From contig CAZDOS010000072.1 of assembly GCA_964507095.1 (NCBI GenBank), positions 1 to 5,905 on the forward strand: a DNA stretch of 5,905 nt. The letters are read 5' to 3'. Below the pieces are notes generated by a model that was not told where the DNA came from, did not search any database, and saw only the letters and a list, made by a program, of their open reading frames with translations. The position numbers and the translations under genes are program-made. This DNA is from RGIG3102 sp964507095. Its GTDB lineage: Bacteria; Bacillota; Clostridia; Oscillospirales; Ruminococcaceae. Positions 1 through 5,905 of the stretch are shown in pieces (the first letter of the stretch is position 1; every line of letters begins with the position of its first letter).

Positions 1-15
1 GGAGCTGTAAAAAAA
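1..15. repeat. Left terminal inverted repeat of the IS
   Basis: GGAGCTGTAAAAAAA matches the reverse complement of 1844-1858 at 14 of 15 positions; the mismatch is at the third base (A versus G). Similarity stops after the seven-A run. These would be the transposase-recognised tips. The repeat may extend left of the window. Confidence 0.75.
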
Positions 16-33
16 CGCGAGTTTTTCTACAGC
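4..33. repeat. Subterminal palindrome at the IS left end
   Basis: Bases 4-16 pair with 21-33 to give a 13-bp stem with one A/C mismatch (10/27), closed by a GCGA loop at 17-20. Half of the palindrome is the terminal inverted repeat itself, so a second, inward copy of the tip sequence sits on the opposite strand at roughly 38-18. The stem is mostly A-T. It may be a transposase-binding or strand-folding structure, or a weak bidirectional transcription barrier; which of these is not decided by the sequence. Confidence 0.6.
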
Positions 34-132
34 CTCTTAGCTTTTACATCGTTTTTTAGACTTTTGAAGGATCGGCGAAAAAGATTTTACCATTTCAGCC
101 CGAACCGCCGATTTTTGGGGTGACCCATCAGA

Positions 133-158
133 CCTCTCTTTCGAGAGGCTTCTTTTTT
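133..158 (+). terminator. Terminator-like hairpin, + strand, inside the IS
   Basis: A perfect 6-bp stem CCTCTC (133-138) / GAGAGG (143-148) with a 4-base TTTC loop is followed by CTTCTTTTTT (149-158), which resembles an intrinsic terminator for rightward transcription. It lies 10 bases beyond the transposase stop codon (on the minus strand). On the minus strand the same hairpin has a GAAA tetraloop but no following U-tract, so it would be a poor terminator for the transposase itself. Its likely role is to stop outside transcripts from entering the element antisense to the transposase. Confidence 0.5.
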
Positions 159-167
159 ACCACTTAT

Positions 168-1778
168 TCAGGCAGCTTCCTGCACTCGATGTCTCTTGTT
201 ATGATACTTGTAAAGGTTAAAACCTATGGAAATCAGCAATATCTCCATTTTTACGCTTTTAAGCCCTCTTCGGACTATCCTGTCATAGTCTCTGTCGTAC
301 TTTATCACTCCAAAAGTGCCTTCTGCCTGGATGGATCTGTTCATTCTTAAAAGTGCTCCGTGGATGCTGTTTAGATTGGAAAGCACCTCTCTGTGGAATC
401 CGGTAAGCTCTTTATTAAGATTGATAGTCCTGTTCTTATCAGTCTTTTTGCATCTGTCAGCGTACGGGCAGCCACTGCAGTCCTCACATACGTAGACCTC
501 TTCCTGTCTGCCGTAACGATTGCCCCTTACTGCTTTCCTGTGTGAAAAGATCATCTTCTTTCCGTTTGGACATATCAATTCGCCATCAGAGTCCCTTCCG
601 AAATTCACTGTCCTGAAAGGATCGTTTCGATAACCCTCGTCTTCCGTCTCCTTCCTGAACATCGGATACTTCATGTATTTCTCCATCCCCGTCTGCTTAC
701 AGAAGATGTAGTTGTTGTAGGATCCGTATCCTGCATCTGCTACCGGATATCTGGGATATCTGCCGTATTTGTCTTTGAAATCCTTCATTAACGGTATGAA
801 ACAGTCCATGTCTGATCTGTACTGCTCCACTCTCCGTACAGCTATGTACTCATCTGCTATCGCACACTGAATATTGTAGGCAGGAACTAAACGGTCGTTT
901 CTCATGTGGTCCTCTTTCATTCTCATGAAGGTGGCATCGTGGTCCGTCTTCGAATAGCTGTTCCTGTCGTCTCCCGTTATCCTTATCTTCTCAGCATATT
1001 CCTCAAGCTTTTCGATATATCCTTTAAGTTTCTCATACCATCTCTGTTCTCGGCCCTTATGGTGCCCTTTGCCGTATTTGAAACTGCTCTCGTCTATGCG
1101 CAGCTTCTCTTTAAGCAATCTAAGAAAATCTCTGAGCTGCTGTGGATGATAATCCGTATTTATCCGTATGTCTGTGTTGAATTGAGACTCCTCTCTAAGT
1201 ATCTCTCTCAAAAGACTGCTTATCTTCTCAAACAGCCTGTACCTCGACTTCTCTGTCCGCTTCTTCCACACCCAGCTGTATTTGTTCGCATTCGCTTCTA
1301 TCTTCGTACCGTCTATGTATATGTGCTCAAGGTCTACTGACTCTCTCTTGAATATCTCTTCATTTATCGCCTTGAATATCTCTTCTACACTCTCCTCAAG
1401 ATTGTCATTTATGAAGTTGCAAAATGTCATAAATGTTGGAGTCTCGTACTCCATCAGATACATATACCTGATGTCCTGACTGCATTTCCTCTCCAGCTCT
1501 CTCAAGGATATGTAGCCCATGTCCATGTATCCGAACAGCACTGTCTTCAGCATCGATTCATAGTCATATGCCGGCCTGCCGTTCCTGCTCAGAATGTCCT
1601 TCTTCCTGAACCTCTTCAGATCCATACTGTCCATTATCTCATTGAAACTCCAGACAGGATCTTTTTCTGTTATCCAGGTCTCTAAAAACAGGGGTTGAAT
1701 TATGCCTTGCATTTGGGGTACAATCTCCTTGTAATTTATTTTTTTGGTCATTAATATTTTACAAAAAGATAGACCCAT
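168..1778 (-). CDS. IS1182-family DDE transposase
   Basis: This is a full-length 536-residue transposase that catalyses cut-and-join movement of the surrounding element. The N-terminal part (about residues 25-130) has the DUF772-like IS5/IS1182 region, with NGRPAYDYESMLKTVLFGYM and a following SLRELERKC segment. The RNase H-like catalytic core supplies the expected acidic triad: D156 in YIDGTKIEANANKYSW, D348 in PVADAGYGS, and E486 in QAEGTFGVIKYDRDYDR. Between the last two lies a cysteine cluster, C403 and then C431-x2-C434-x2-C437-x5-C443, a probable zinc-binding insertion typical of this group. A charged, helical insertion (about 175-270) separates D156 and D348. Two starts are possible. 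The first Met (MGLSF) has a weak purine-rich AGAAAG 9 bases upstream but lies inside a hairpin. The second, Met10 (MTKKINYK), has no visible Shine-Dalgarno, so the first is listed. No frameshift, internal stop or missing catalytic residue is seen. Confidence 0.93.
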   Translation of the reverse strand: MGLSFCKILMTKKINYKEIVPQMQGIIQPLFLETWITEKDPVWSFNEIMDSMDLKRFRKKDILSRNGRPAYDYESMLKTVLFGYMDMGYISLRELERKCSQDIRYMYLMEYETPTFMTFCNFINDNLEESVEEIFKAINEEIFKRESVDLEHIYIDGTKIEANANKYSWVWKKRTEKSRYRLFEKISSLLREILREESQFNTDIRINTDYHPQQLRDFLRLLKEKLRIDESSFKYGKGHHKGREQRWYEKLKGYIEKLEEYAEKIRITGDDRNSYSKTDHDATFMRMKEDHMRNDRLVPAYNIQCAIADEYIAVRRVEQYRSDMDCFIPLMKDFKDKYGRYPRYPVADAGYGSYNNYIFCKQTGMEKYMKYPMFRKETEDEGYRNDPFRTVNFGRDSDGELICPNGKKMIFSHRKAVRGNRYGRQEEVYVCEDCSGCPYADRCKKTDKNRTINLNKELTGFHREVLSNLNSIHGALLRMNRSIQAEGTFGVIKYDRDYDRIVRRGLKSVKMEILLISIGFNLYKYHNKRHRVQEAA

Positions 1779-1805
1779 TTAACAGTTCTTTCTGCTAAAT
1801 GGGTC
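1772..1805. promoter_or_regulatory. Hairpin over the transposase start codon; also + strand terminator-like
   Basis: GACCCATTTA (1772-1781) pairs perfectly with TAAATGGGTC (1796-1805). After one A/C mismatch, CAG pairs with CTG, leaving a 6-base loop at 1786-1791. Read on the minus strand, the ATG of the transposase (1778-1776) lies within the 3' arm and the purine-rich putative RBS lies in the loop and upper stem. An RNA containing both arms would therefore hide the start codon. Read on the + strand, the stem is followed by TTTCTT, resembling an intrinsic terminator. The structure is seen directly; its control role is inferred by analogy with IS10/IS50-type protection from read-in transcription. 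Confidence 0.55.
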
Positions 1806-1806
1806 T

Positions 1807-1837
1807 TTCTTACCATTCGTTTCTACTCAATTGTCAT
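1807..1837 (-). promoter_or_regulatory. Weak candidate transposase promoter
   Basis: On the minus strand, ATGACA (1837-1832, 5/6 to the -35 consensus) is followed after 19 bases by TAAGAA (1812-1807, 3/6 to the -10 consensus), which is preceded by TGG as in extended -10 elements. A start about 7 bases downstream would fall near 1800, inside the first arm of the start-codon hairpin, so native transcripts would lack a full stem. The spacer is long and the -10 poor, so this is only a candidate. Confidence 0.25.
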
Positions 1838-1843
1838 CGGGAC

Positions 1844-1858
1844 TTTTTTTACAGCCCC
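1844..1858. repeat. Right terminal inverted repeat of the IS
   Basis: TTTTTTTACAGCCCC is the inverted partner of the left tip (14/15 matches). It is followed by TTTTTAACAAATC, taken to be host DNA. Unlike the left end, no palindrome surrounds this tip, so the two ends are not equivalent. Confidence 0.75.
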
Positions 1859-1925
1859 TTTTTAACAAATCAACACAAACACCGCTTAATATTGGCAGTA
1901 GATGTGTAAAAGAAAAGCAAGGTTA

Positions 1926-1934
1926 TGGTATAAT
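1926..1934 (+). promoter_or_regulatory. Extended -10 promoter for the lipoprotein/two-component operon
   Basis: A perfect TATAAT (1929-1934) is preceded by TGG, giving an extended -10 element of the housekeeping sigma type. The -35 region is weak: GTAAAA or TGTAAA at 17-18 bases spacing matches only 3/6, as is usual when an extended -10 compensates. Transcription would start near 1941, leaving a leader of about 20 nt before the GTG start. The promoter lies outside the IS, about 68 bp from its right tip, and the remainder of the 1859-1963 gap shows no other clear signal. Confidence 0.7.
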
Positions 1935-1963
1935 AAATCAGTTAAACGGAAAGGAGGAGGACA

Positions 1964-3238
1964 GTGAAAAAGAGGATTGCCTTTACTGCTGCGCTGGCGG
2001 CGCTCATGACTTTCCTTTCGTCGTGCACGCGGTTTTCCAGTGCTGACAACATAATGGAACTGCTGTCATCTCCGAAGCTTTCCAAGAATGAGAGCCGGAT
2101 CGTGCAGGCAATAAGCGATCATCTTGACCGGGACATTTTCCTCAGGTACCCGAAGCGGGAAACAAGGCCATCCCCGGTACAGCTGGTCGATCTGAACGGA
2201 GACGGAACAAATGAGGCCGTGGCCCTGTACTCGTGTCCGAGTCTGGGAGGAAACGCCAGGATAGCCGTGCTTACCGCAAACGGCGAGGAATGGACGGTAT
2301 TCCGGGACAATGAGGGACTCGGAAGCGAATTCTACGACATAGCATTCGAACCGCTGGAAAAGGACAGGGACAGGAAGATAATCGTCAGCTACACCTTCTC
2401 AGATTACGGAGAGAAGATACTTACGATATATTCGCTGTCCGATGAAGGCAGCCTGGATACAGACGCCTTCAACTGTCAGGGATACATAGTCAGGGATATA
2501 ACCGGCGACGGAGTCTCCGACATCGTCTATGCCGGAGTAAATGCAAATAACCAGTACACAAGGCTGAACATCATAACTAACGATCCGTCGATACGGGAAG
2601 ATGCCGTCCTGTCATGGGAGATACCGATCCCTAACAGCAGGGTGACCAACATAGCCTACACCCGGACCGATTATTCCCCTCTCGGCGCGATAATCATAGA
2701 TTACTATGACACATTCAGGATGGTATATACCCAGGCATTCTCGCGGGACGAGAACGGACTCGTAGAGCGGATGCCCAACAACCTTGTTCAAAAGGTGTGG
2801 AGAGCCGATTATCCACTGTCGGGAAGAGATGTCGACAGGGACGGATATGTAGAGACTCCCACGGTGATCGATACCGAACTTGCCAGAGACAGCGATGTAT
2901 GCTTCATGGAATGGACCAATTTCATGAAAGAGGAACCGGTAAGGAAGCTGTTCGGCGTATGCGACATAGCCAACGGCATATATTACCGGCTTCCGGAAGA
3001 GTGGCAGGATCTGGTATATGTCCAAAGGGACGATAACGGTCACCTGTGCGTAAGAAGGGTCGACACGGATGAAGAGATAATTAGGTTCGAGATACTGCCT
3101 CCGGGCGAGGCTGACGCGGGAGAGAACGAAGTCATTGTCACAAAGGGCATGATGAGGACAAGGCTGTCCTTTGACCCTTCGGTGAGCACGATACAGAAGA
3201 ATTACATCTCCACTAGATTTTTCAGCATTAAGCAGTGA
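1964..3238 (+). CDS. Secreted lipoprotein with FG-GAP/VCBS-like Asp-rich repeats
   Basis: This is a 424-residue predicted lipoprotein of unknown function. The start is GTG at 1964, chosen because a near-perfect AAGGAGG (1951-1957) sits 6 bases upstream. The N-terminus has a type II signal peptide: KKR at 2-4, a hydrophobic stretch at 5-18, and a lipobox L18-S-S-C21, so the mature protein would be lipid-anchored at C21 on the outer face of the membrane. Three calcium-loop-like motifs follow: DLNGDGTNE (76-84), DITGDGVSD (178-186) and DVDRDGYVE (289-297), about 100-110 residues apart. This resembles FG-GAP/VCBS beta-propeller repeats, and the sequence between them is beta-rich. It is the first gene of the operon and ends 19 nt before the response regulator. 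Its role as a partner of the downstream kinase is inferred from position only; a structural or ligand-binding protein unrelated to signalling is the alternative. Confidence 0.85.
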   Translation: MKKRIAFTAALAALMTFLSSCTRFSSADNIMELLSSPKLSKNESRIVQAISDHLDRDIFLRYPKRETRPSPVQLVDLNGDGTNEAVALYSCPSLGGNARIAVLTANGEEWTVFRDNEGLGSEFYDIAFEPLEKDRDRKIIVSYTFSDYGEKILTIYSLSDEGSLDTDAFNCQGYIVRDITGDGVSDIVYAGVNANNQYTRLNIITNDPSIREDAVLSWEIPIPNSRVTNIAYTRTDYSPLGAIIIDYYDTFRMVYTQAFSRDENGLVERMPNNLVQKVWRADYPLSGRDVDRDGYVETPTVIDTELARDSDVCFMEWTNFMKEEPVRKLFGVCDIANGIYYRLPEEWQDLVYVQRDDNGHLCVRRVDTDEEIIRFEILPPGEADAGENEVIVTKGMMRTRLSFDPSVSTIQKNYISTRFFSIKQ

Positions 3239-3257
3239 TGACGGGAAAGGAAACAGG

Positions 3258-3953
3258 ATGGCAAGGATACTTGTAGTTGAAGACGAAGAGGCAATAGGCG
3301 AGGTAATACAGATAAACCTTGAACTGGCAGAGCATTCGGTGCTCAGGGTCGGCAGCGCAGAGGCTGCGGTCCGCCGGATAGAGGACGGTGAAAAGTTTGA
3401 CATCGCGCTGCTGGACATCATGCTTCCGGGCATGAACGGGATATCCCTATGCGAGTACATTAGGAGAGGCAACGACAGGATCGGCATCATAATGCTGTCT
3501 GCCAAGAGCCAGGAACAGGACAAGGTGATGAGTCTTTCAGTGGGAGCCGATGACTATATAACCAAGCCGTTCGGCGTACAGGAGCTCCTGGCAAGGGTAT
3601 CCGCGCTTCTGAGAAGGACGGGAAAGAGCAGCCGGGAACAGTCCGAAAACTCTGATGCTCTGGTCTCCGGACGGTTCACCCTCGATCTCAAGAGCCATGT
3701 CCTGAGGAAGGGCGACGTCATAATAGACCTGACAAGCGTGGAGTTCAGTATAATGGAACTCTTCTTCAGAAACGAGGGAGTCGCTCTCACCAGAGAAAAG
3801 ATCCTTGAAGGAGTATGGGGGGAGAACTACTACGGAGACATCAAGATTGTTGATGTCAACATAAGGAGACTGAGAATGAAGATAGAGGATGACGCCTCAA
3901 ATCCTCAGTACATAATCACCGTATGGGGATACGGTTACAGATGGGGTCTTTGA
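3258..3953 (+). CDS. OmpR/PhoB-family response regulator
   Basis: This is a 231-residue cytoplasmic transcription factor of typical family length. The receiver domain (about 1-118) has the acidic pocket E8-D9, phospho-acceptor D53 (in LLDIMLPGMNG), the conserved hydroxyl S81 (MLSAKS) and K103 (ITKPF), so it should be phosphorylatable. A linker of about 15 polar residues (121-135) leads to a winged-helix DNA-binding domain (about 136-230), with the usual LTSVEFSIMELF start, the recognition-helix region around VDVNIRRLRMKIE, and the terminal wing VWGYGYRW. The ATG has GAAAGGA 6 bases upstream. It sits 19 nt after the lipoprotein gene and 10 nt before the histidine kinase, its expected phosphodonor. 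Whether it autoregulates this operon is unknown; no clear direct-repeat operator was recognised near 1926. It belongs to the PhoB/PhoP/WalR-like group, but the exact orthologue cannot be named. Confidence 0.96.
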   Translation: MARILVVEDEEAIGEVIQINLELAEHSVLRVGSAEAAVRRIEDGEKFDIALLDIMLPGMNGISLCEYIRRGNDRIGIIMLSAKSQEQDKVMSLSVGADDYITKPFGVQELLARVSALLRRTGKSSREQSENSDALVSGRFTLDLKSHVLRKGDVIIDLTSVEFSIMELFFRNEGVALTREKILEGVWGENYYGDIKIVDVNIRRLRMKIEDDASNPQYIITVWGYGYRWGL

Positions 3954-3963
3954 CGGATAGCAC

Positions 3964-5382
3964 ATGCGAAGCAGCATTACCAGAAGATGGATCAGAGGTA
4001 ACCTTGTAATCATAATAGTTATCCTCATCATAACAGAGGCGCTTGCCGGATTCTTTGTCAGGAATTCCTACTATACGGCAGCGACCAATGCCATACTCAG
4101 CCGTGTGAACACCATAAGCGGTACGCTCACGGCTTCTTCAGGCATGTCTGATGCGGAGAAGAACCGGCTCCTTTACACCATGAGCGAGGAGTTTACCGAA
4201 AAGGATAAGTTCGAGTTCATGTTTATCGGCGATGACGGAAGCATACTTACCACATCGACGGGCTTCATGCCCGATGACGAGATGCACATTTCAGACGTGC
4301 TGGCGGCTCAGGAGTCCGATAACGGCATAGCGACCGGAACATACAGGACTTCACTGGGGGAGAAGGTGCTGACCGCAACCTATGTGCTGGATCCGAAGGT
4401 CGAAAACATCTATGCTCTCCGCTTCGTCACCAGCCTTGAAAAGGTGGATGAACGGATAGGCACCTTCATGGTATACGCGACATTCATCTTCGTCCTCGTT
4501 GTCGCGTTCAGCGTTGTCTCGGGAATGTATTTCGTAAGAAGTATCGTGACTCCCATCAGGGAGATAGAGGCAGGCGCTGCAGAGATATCCAAGGGCGAGT
4601 TCAATGTGCGAGTGAGCAACAGCTACAACGACGAGATCGGCGAGCTGCGGCAGACTATAAACAACATGGCGGAGGAACTGGGCAGGAGCGACGAGATAAA
4701 GAATGAGTTCGTCTCCTCGGTTTCTCATGAACTGAGGACGCCTCTGACGGCGATTAAGGGCTGGACAGAGACCATGCGGGCAAATCCGACGGATGCGGCC
4801 ACCGTGAGCAAGGGGACTGAGGTCATCCTTTCTGAGACAGAAAGGCTGAACGGAATGGTGGAGAACCTTCTTGACTTCTCCAGACTCCAACAGGCCACCA
4901 TACAGTTCACGAAGGAGAGGCTCGATCTGGTCGCCGAGATCGCGGACCGGGCAATCATGTTTGCACCGAGATGCCGGCGGGCGGGAATAGAGCTGGTGTT
5001 CAACGAACCGGATGACATAATCCCGGTATATGCCGACAAGGCGAGGATCAAGCAGGTCATGGTGAACCTGCTGGACAACGCCATAAAATACACTGACCGG
5101 GGCGGAAAGATAGAGATCCTCATGGAGAGGGACAGGCTCCGCAGGACCGTGTCAGTGAGCGTGCTCGACAACGGAAAGGGTATACTTCCGGAGGATGTCG
5201 ACAAGGTGACGCAGAAATTCTATAAGGGCAAGGGCTCCAAGCGAGGGTCAGGCATAGGACTGGCCCTGGTCAAGGAGATCATCACTGCCCATAACGGTAC
5301 CTTTACGGTGGAGAGCGAATACGGAAAATATACCATGATGACCTTCACACTTCACACGATAAAGACCATGAGAGGAAAATGA
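3964..5382 (+). CDS. Membrane-bound HAMP sensor histidine kinase
   Basis: This is a 472-residue two-pass sensor kinase, partner of the regulator just upstream. Domains in order: a short basic N-terminus; TM1 (about 14-32); an extracytoplasmic region (about 33-165) without a recognised family motif but with a PAS/Cache-like strand pattern (FEFMFIGDDGSILTTS at 83-98); TM2 (about 168-190); a HAMP linker (about 191-243, with P197 and the E-I-G-E-L segment); a HisKA dimerisation domain with phospho-accepting H255 in SHELRTPL; and an HATPase domain with N box N368/N372 (VNLLDNAIKYT), G1 box DNGKG (402-406), F box around F419-Y420 and G2 box GSGIGLAL (428-435). All catalytic residues are present. 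The ATG at 3964 follows the regulator stop by 10 nt with only a weak GGAT upstream, which suggests translational coupling. The H255-E256 pair is typical of the HisKA group with phosphatase activity. The signal sensed is not evident. Confidence 0.95.
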   Translation: MRSSITRRWIRGNLVIIIVILIITEALAGFFVRNSYYTAATNAILSRVNTISGTLTASSGMSDAEKNRLLYTMSEEFTEKDKFEFMFIGDDGSILTTSTGFMPDDEMHISDVLAAQESDNGIATGTYRTSLGEKVLTATYVLDPKVENIYALRFVTSLEKVDERIGTFMVYATFIFVLVVAFSVVSGMYFVRSIVTPIREIEAGAAEISKGEFNVRVSNSYNDEIGELRQTINNMAEELGRSDEIKNEFVSSVSHELRTPLTAIKGWTETMRANPTDAATVSKGTEVILSETERLNGMVENLLDFSRLQQATIQFTKERLDLVAEIADRAIMFAPRCRRAGIELVFNEPDDIIPVYADKARIKQVMVNLLDNAIKYTDRGGKIEILMERDRLRRTVSVSVLDNGKGILPEDVDKVTQKFYKGKGSKRGSGIGLALVKEIITAHNGTFTVESEYGKYTMMTFTLHTIKTMRGK

Positions 5383-5905
5383 TGGCAGAAAAGAAGATAT
5401 CCATCGGGGGACAGGCCCTGATGGAGGGCATCATGATGAAAGGACCGGAGAGCTACAGCATCGCGGTCCGAAAACCCACGGGGGATATAGATATCAAGGT
5501 CGAGCCTTCGGGAGAGGTCCCGTTTGCAAAGGTGCCTATCCTGAGAGGCATTGCCAGCTTCTTCACCAGTCTTTCCATAGGCTACAAGAGCCTCATGAGG
5601 TCTGCCGAGATATCAATGGCAGATGAGGCCGAGGACGATTTTGACAGATGGGTAAAGGAGCATTTCGGAGAGAAGGCGGGAAATGTCGTCACCGGAATAG
5701 CCGGATTTCTCGGAGCCATGCTCCGGCTTGTGCTGTTCATGGTGCTGCCTACCGCCCTGACGGGCCTTTTGGACAGGTTCATCCCCTTAGGAGCGTTCAA
5801 GGCTCTCATCGAGGGACTGACCAAGATGGCGATATTCTTTCTTTACCTTTATCTGGTTTCAAGGATGAAGGAGATCAGGAGGGTGTTCGAGTATCACGGC
5901 GCTGA
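5382..5905 (+). CDS. yqhQ: YqhQ/DUF1385 family membrane protein, 5' part only
   Basis: The first 174 codons are present and the frame is open to the window edge; the family is usually about 300 residues, so a little over half is seen. Recognition rests on three conserved blocks: IGGQALMEGIMMKGP (8-22), PILRGIASFFTSLSIGYKSL (52-71) followed by MRSAE, and the final FEYHGA with GA remaining, which begins the family's YHGAEHK motif. Hydrophobic segments at about 103-130 and 147-160 indicate membrane insertion. The family has been described as a putative metal-dependent enzyme, but no reaction is established to my knowledge. Two starts are possible: ATG at 5379, overlapping the kinase stop as ATGA, or ATG at 5382, overlapping by one base. 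AGAGGA (5371-5376) is 5 bases from the second and only 2 from the first, so 5382 is preferred. The overlap implies translational coupling to the kinase. Confidence 0.9.
   Translation, partial: MAEKKISIGGQALMEGIMMKGPESYSIAVRKPTGDIDIKVEPSGEVPFAKVPILRGIASFFTSLSIGYKSLMRSAEISMADEAEDDFDRWVKEHFGEKAGNVVTGIAGFLGAMLRLVLFMVLPTALTGLLDRFIPLGAFKALIEGLTKMAIFFLYLYLVSRMKEIRRVFEYHGA

Larger units (their letters stand above)
1..1858 (-). mobile_element. IS1182-family insertion sequence, apparently complete
   Basis: The element consists of one intact minus-strand transposase flanked by short non-coding ends and closed by 15-bp imperfect inverted repeats: GGAGCTGTAAAAAAA at the left tip, and the reverse complement of GGGGCTGTAAAAAAA at the right (14/15 matches). 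A length of about 1.86 kb with a single DDE transposase of about 530 residues is normal for the IS1182 family. The left tip coincides with the first base of the window, so the outer boundary there and any target-site duplication cannot be judged. No frameshift or internal stop is seen, so the copy could still be active. The family assignment rests on the transposase motifs; the exact ends are inferred from the inverted repeats. Confidence 0.85.

Noticed and set aside
906..1340. Plus-strand open frame inside the transposase region
   Set aside because: It is antisense to the catalytic core of an intact transposase and has no family resemblance.
1831..1836. TTGTCA near the right IS end as an outward-facing -35 that could drive the operon
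   Set aside because: No -10-like hexamer is found at 16-18 bases (about 1853-1859 is GC-rich), and the TATAAT at 1929 is far too distant.
1892..1897. TTGGCA as the -35 partner of TATAAT at 1929-1934
   Set aside because: The spacer would be 31 bases; the extended -10 explains the promoter better.
2612..3523. Long minus-strand open frame opposite the lipoprotein and regulator genes
   Set aside because: It spans two clearly real + strand genes and has no recognisable family motif or convincing RBS; it is a by-product of the codon usage of the sense genes.
4351..5204. Overlapping minus-strand open frames opposite the histidine kinase
   Set aside because: The sense strand encodes all conserved kinase motifs over this span; the antisense products are low-complexity Ser/Arg-rich or His-rich, without motifs.
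5648..5905. Plus-strand open frame at the right edge
   Set aside because: It is in a different frame from the YqhQ coding sequence, which shows the conserved family blocks across the same span.
1..5905. CRISPR array, tRNA, rRNA or riboswitch
   Set aside because: No regularly spaced repeats, cloverleaf-like segments or recognisable conserved RNA motifs were seen; the only intergenic spaces are the IS ends and the 105-bp gap at 1859-1963.

Overview
The window looks like a piece of a low-to-mid-GC Gram-positive (Clostridia-type Firmicutes) chromosome. The pointers are a very strong Shine-Dalgarno (AAGGAGG), a sigma-A-like extended -10 promoter, heavy use of ATA/AGA/AGG codons, a Gram-positive-style lipoprotein signal, and a YqhQ/DUF1385 gene, a family common in Bacillus and Clostridia. 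Assignment below class level is not supported by anything visible here.

Positions 1-1858 are an apparently complete insertion sequence of the IS1182 type. One intact 536-codon DDE transposase lies on the minus strand, bounded by 15-bp imperfect terminal inverted repeats (14/15 matches) at 1-15 and 1844-1858. The element carries three conspicuous hairpins: a palindrome at the left end (4-33), a + strand terminator-like hairpin just past the transposase stop (133-158), and a long hairpin that contains the transposase start codon (1772-1805). The last two are followed by T-rich tracts on the + strand, so they could block + strand transcription crossing the element.

Positions 1859-1963 are a 105-bp intergenic stretch with a good extended -10 promoter (TGG-TATAAT, 1926-1934) and a strong RBS. 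From there a tight + strand operon runs to the window's right edge: (i) a secreted lipoprotein with three Asp-rich DxxxDG motifs (FG-GAP/VCBS-like), (ii) an OmpR/PhoB-type response regulator, (iii) a two-pass membrane HAMP histidine kinase, and (iv) the first 174 codons of a YqhQ/DUF1385 membrane protein, cut within its YHGAE motif. Gaps are 19 nt, 10 nt and a 1- or 4-nt overlap, so co-transcription and translational coupling are likely.

Inferred working model: the kinase senses an envelope signal with its roughly 130-residue extracytoplasmic domain and phosphorylates the regulator. The lipoprotein, anchored on the same face of the membrane and encoded first in the operon, could be an accessory sensor or an output. 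YqhQ is either a target or simply a co-transcribed neighbour. The IS lies just upstream of the operon promoter and may have removed more distant regulatory DNA, but the promoter core itself is intact.
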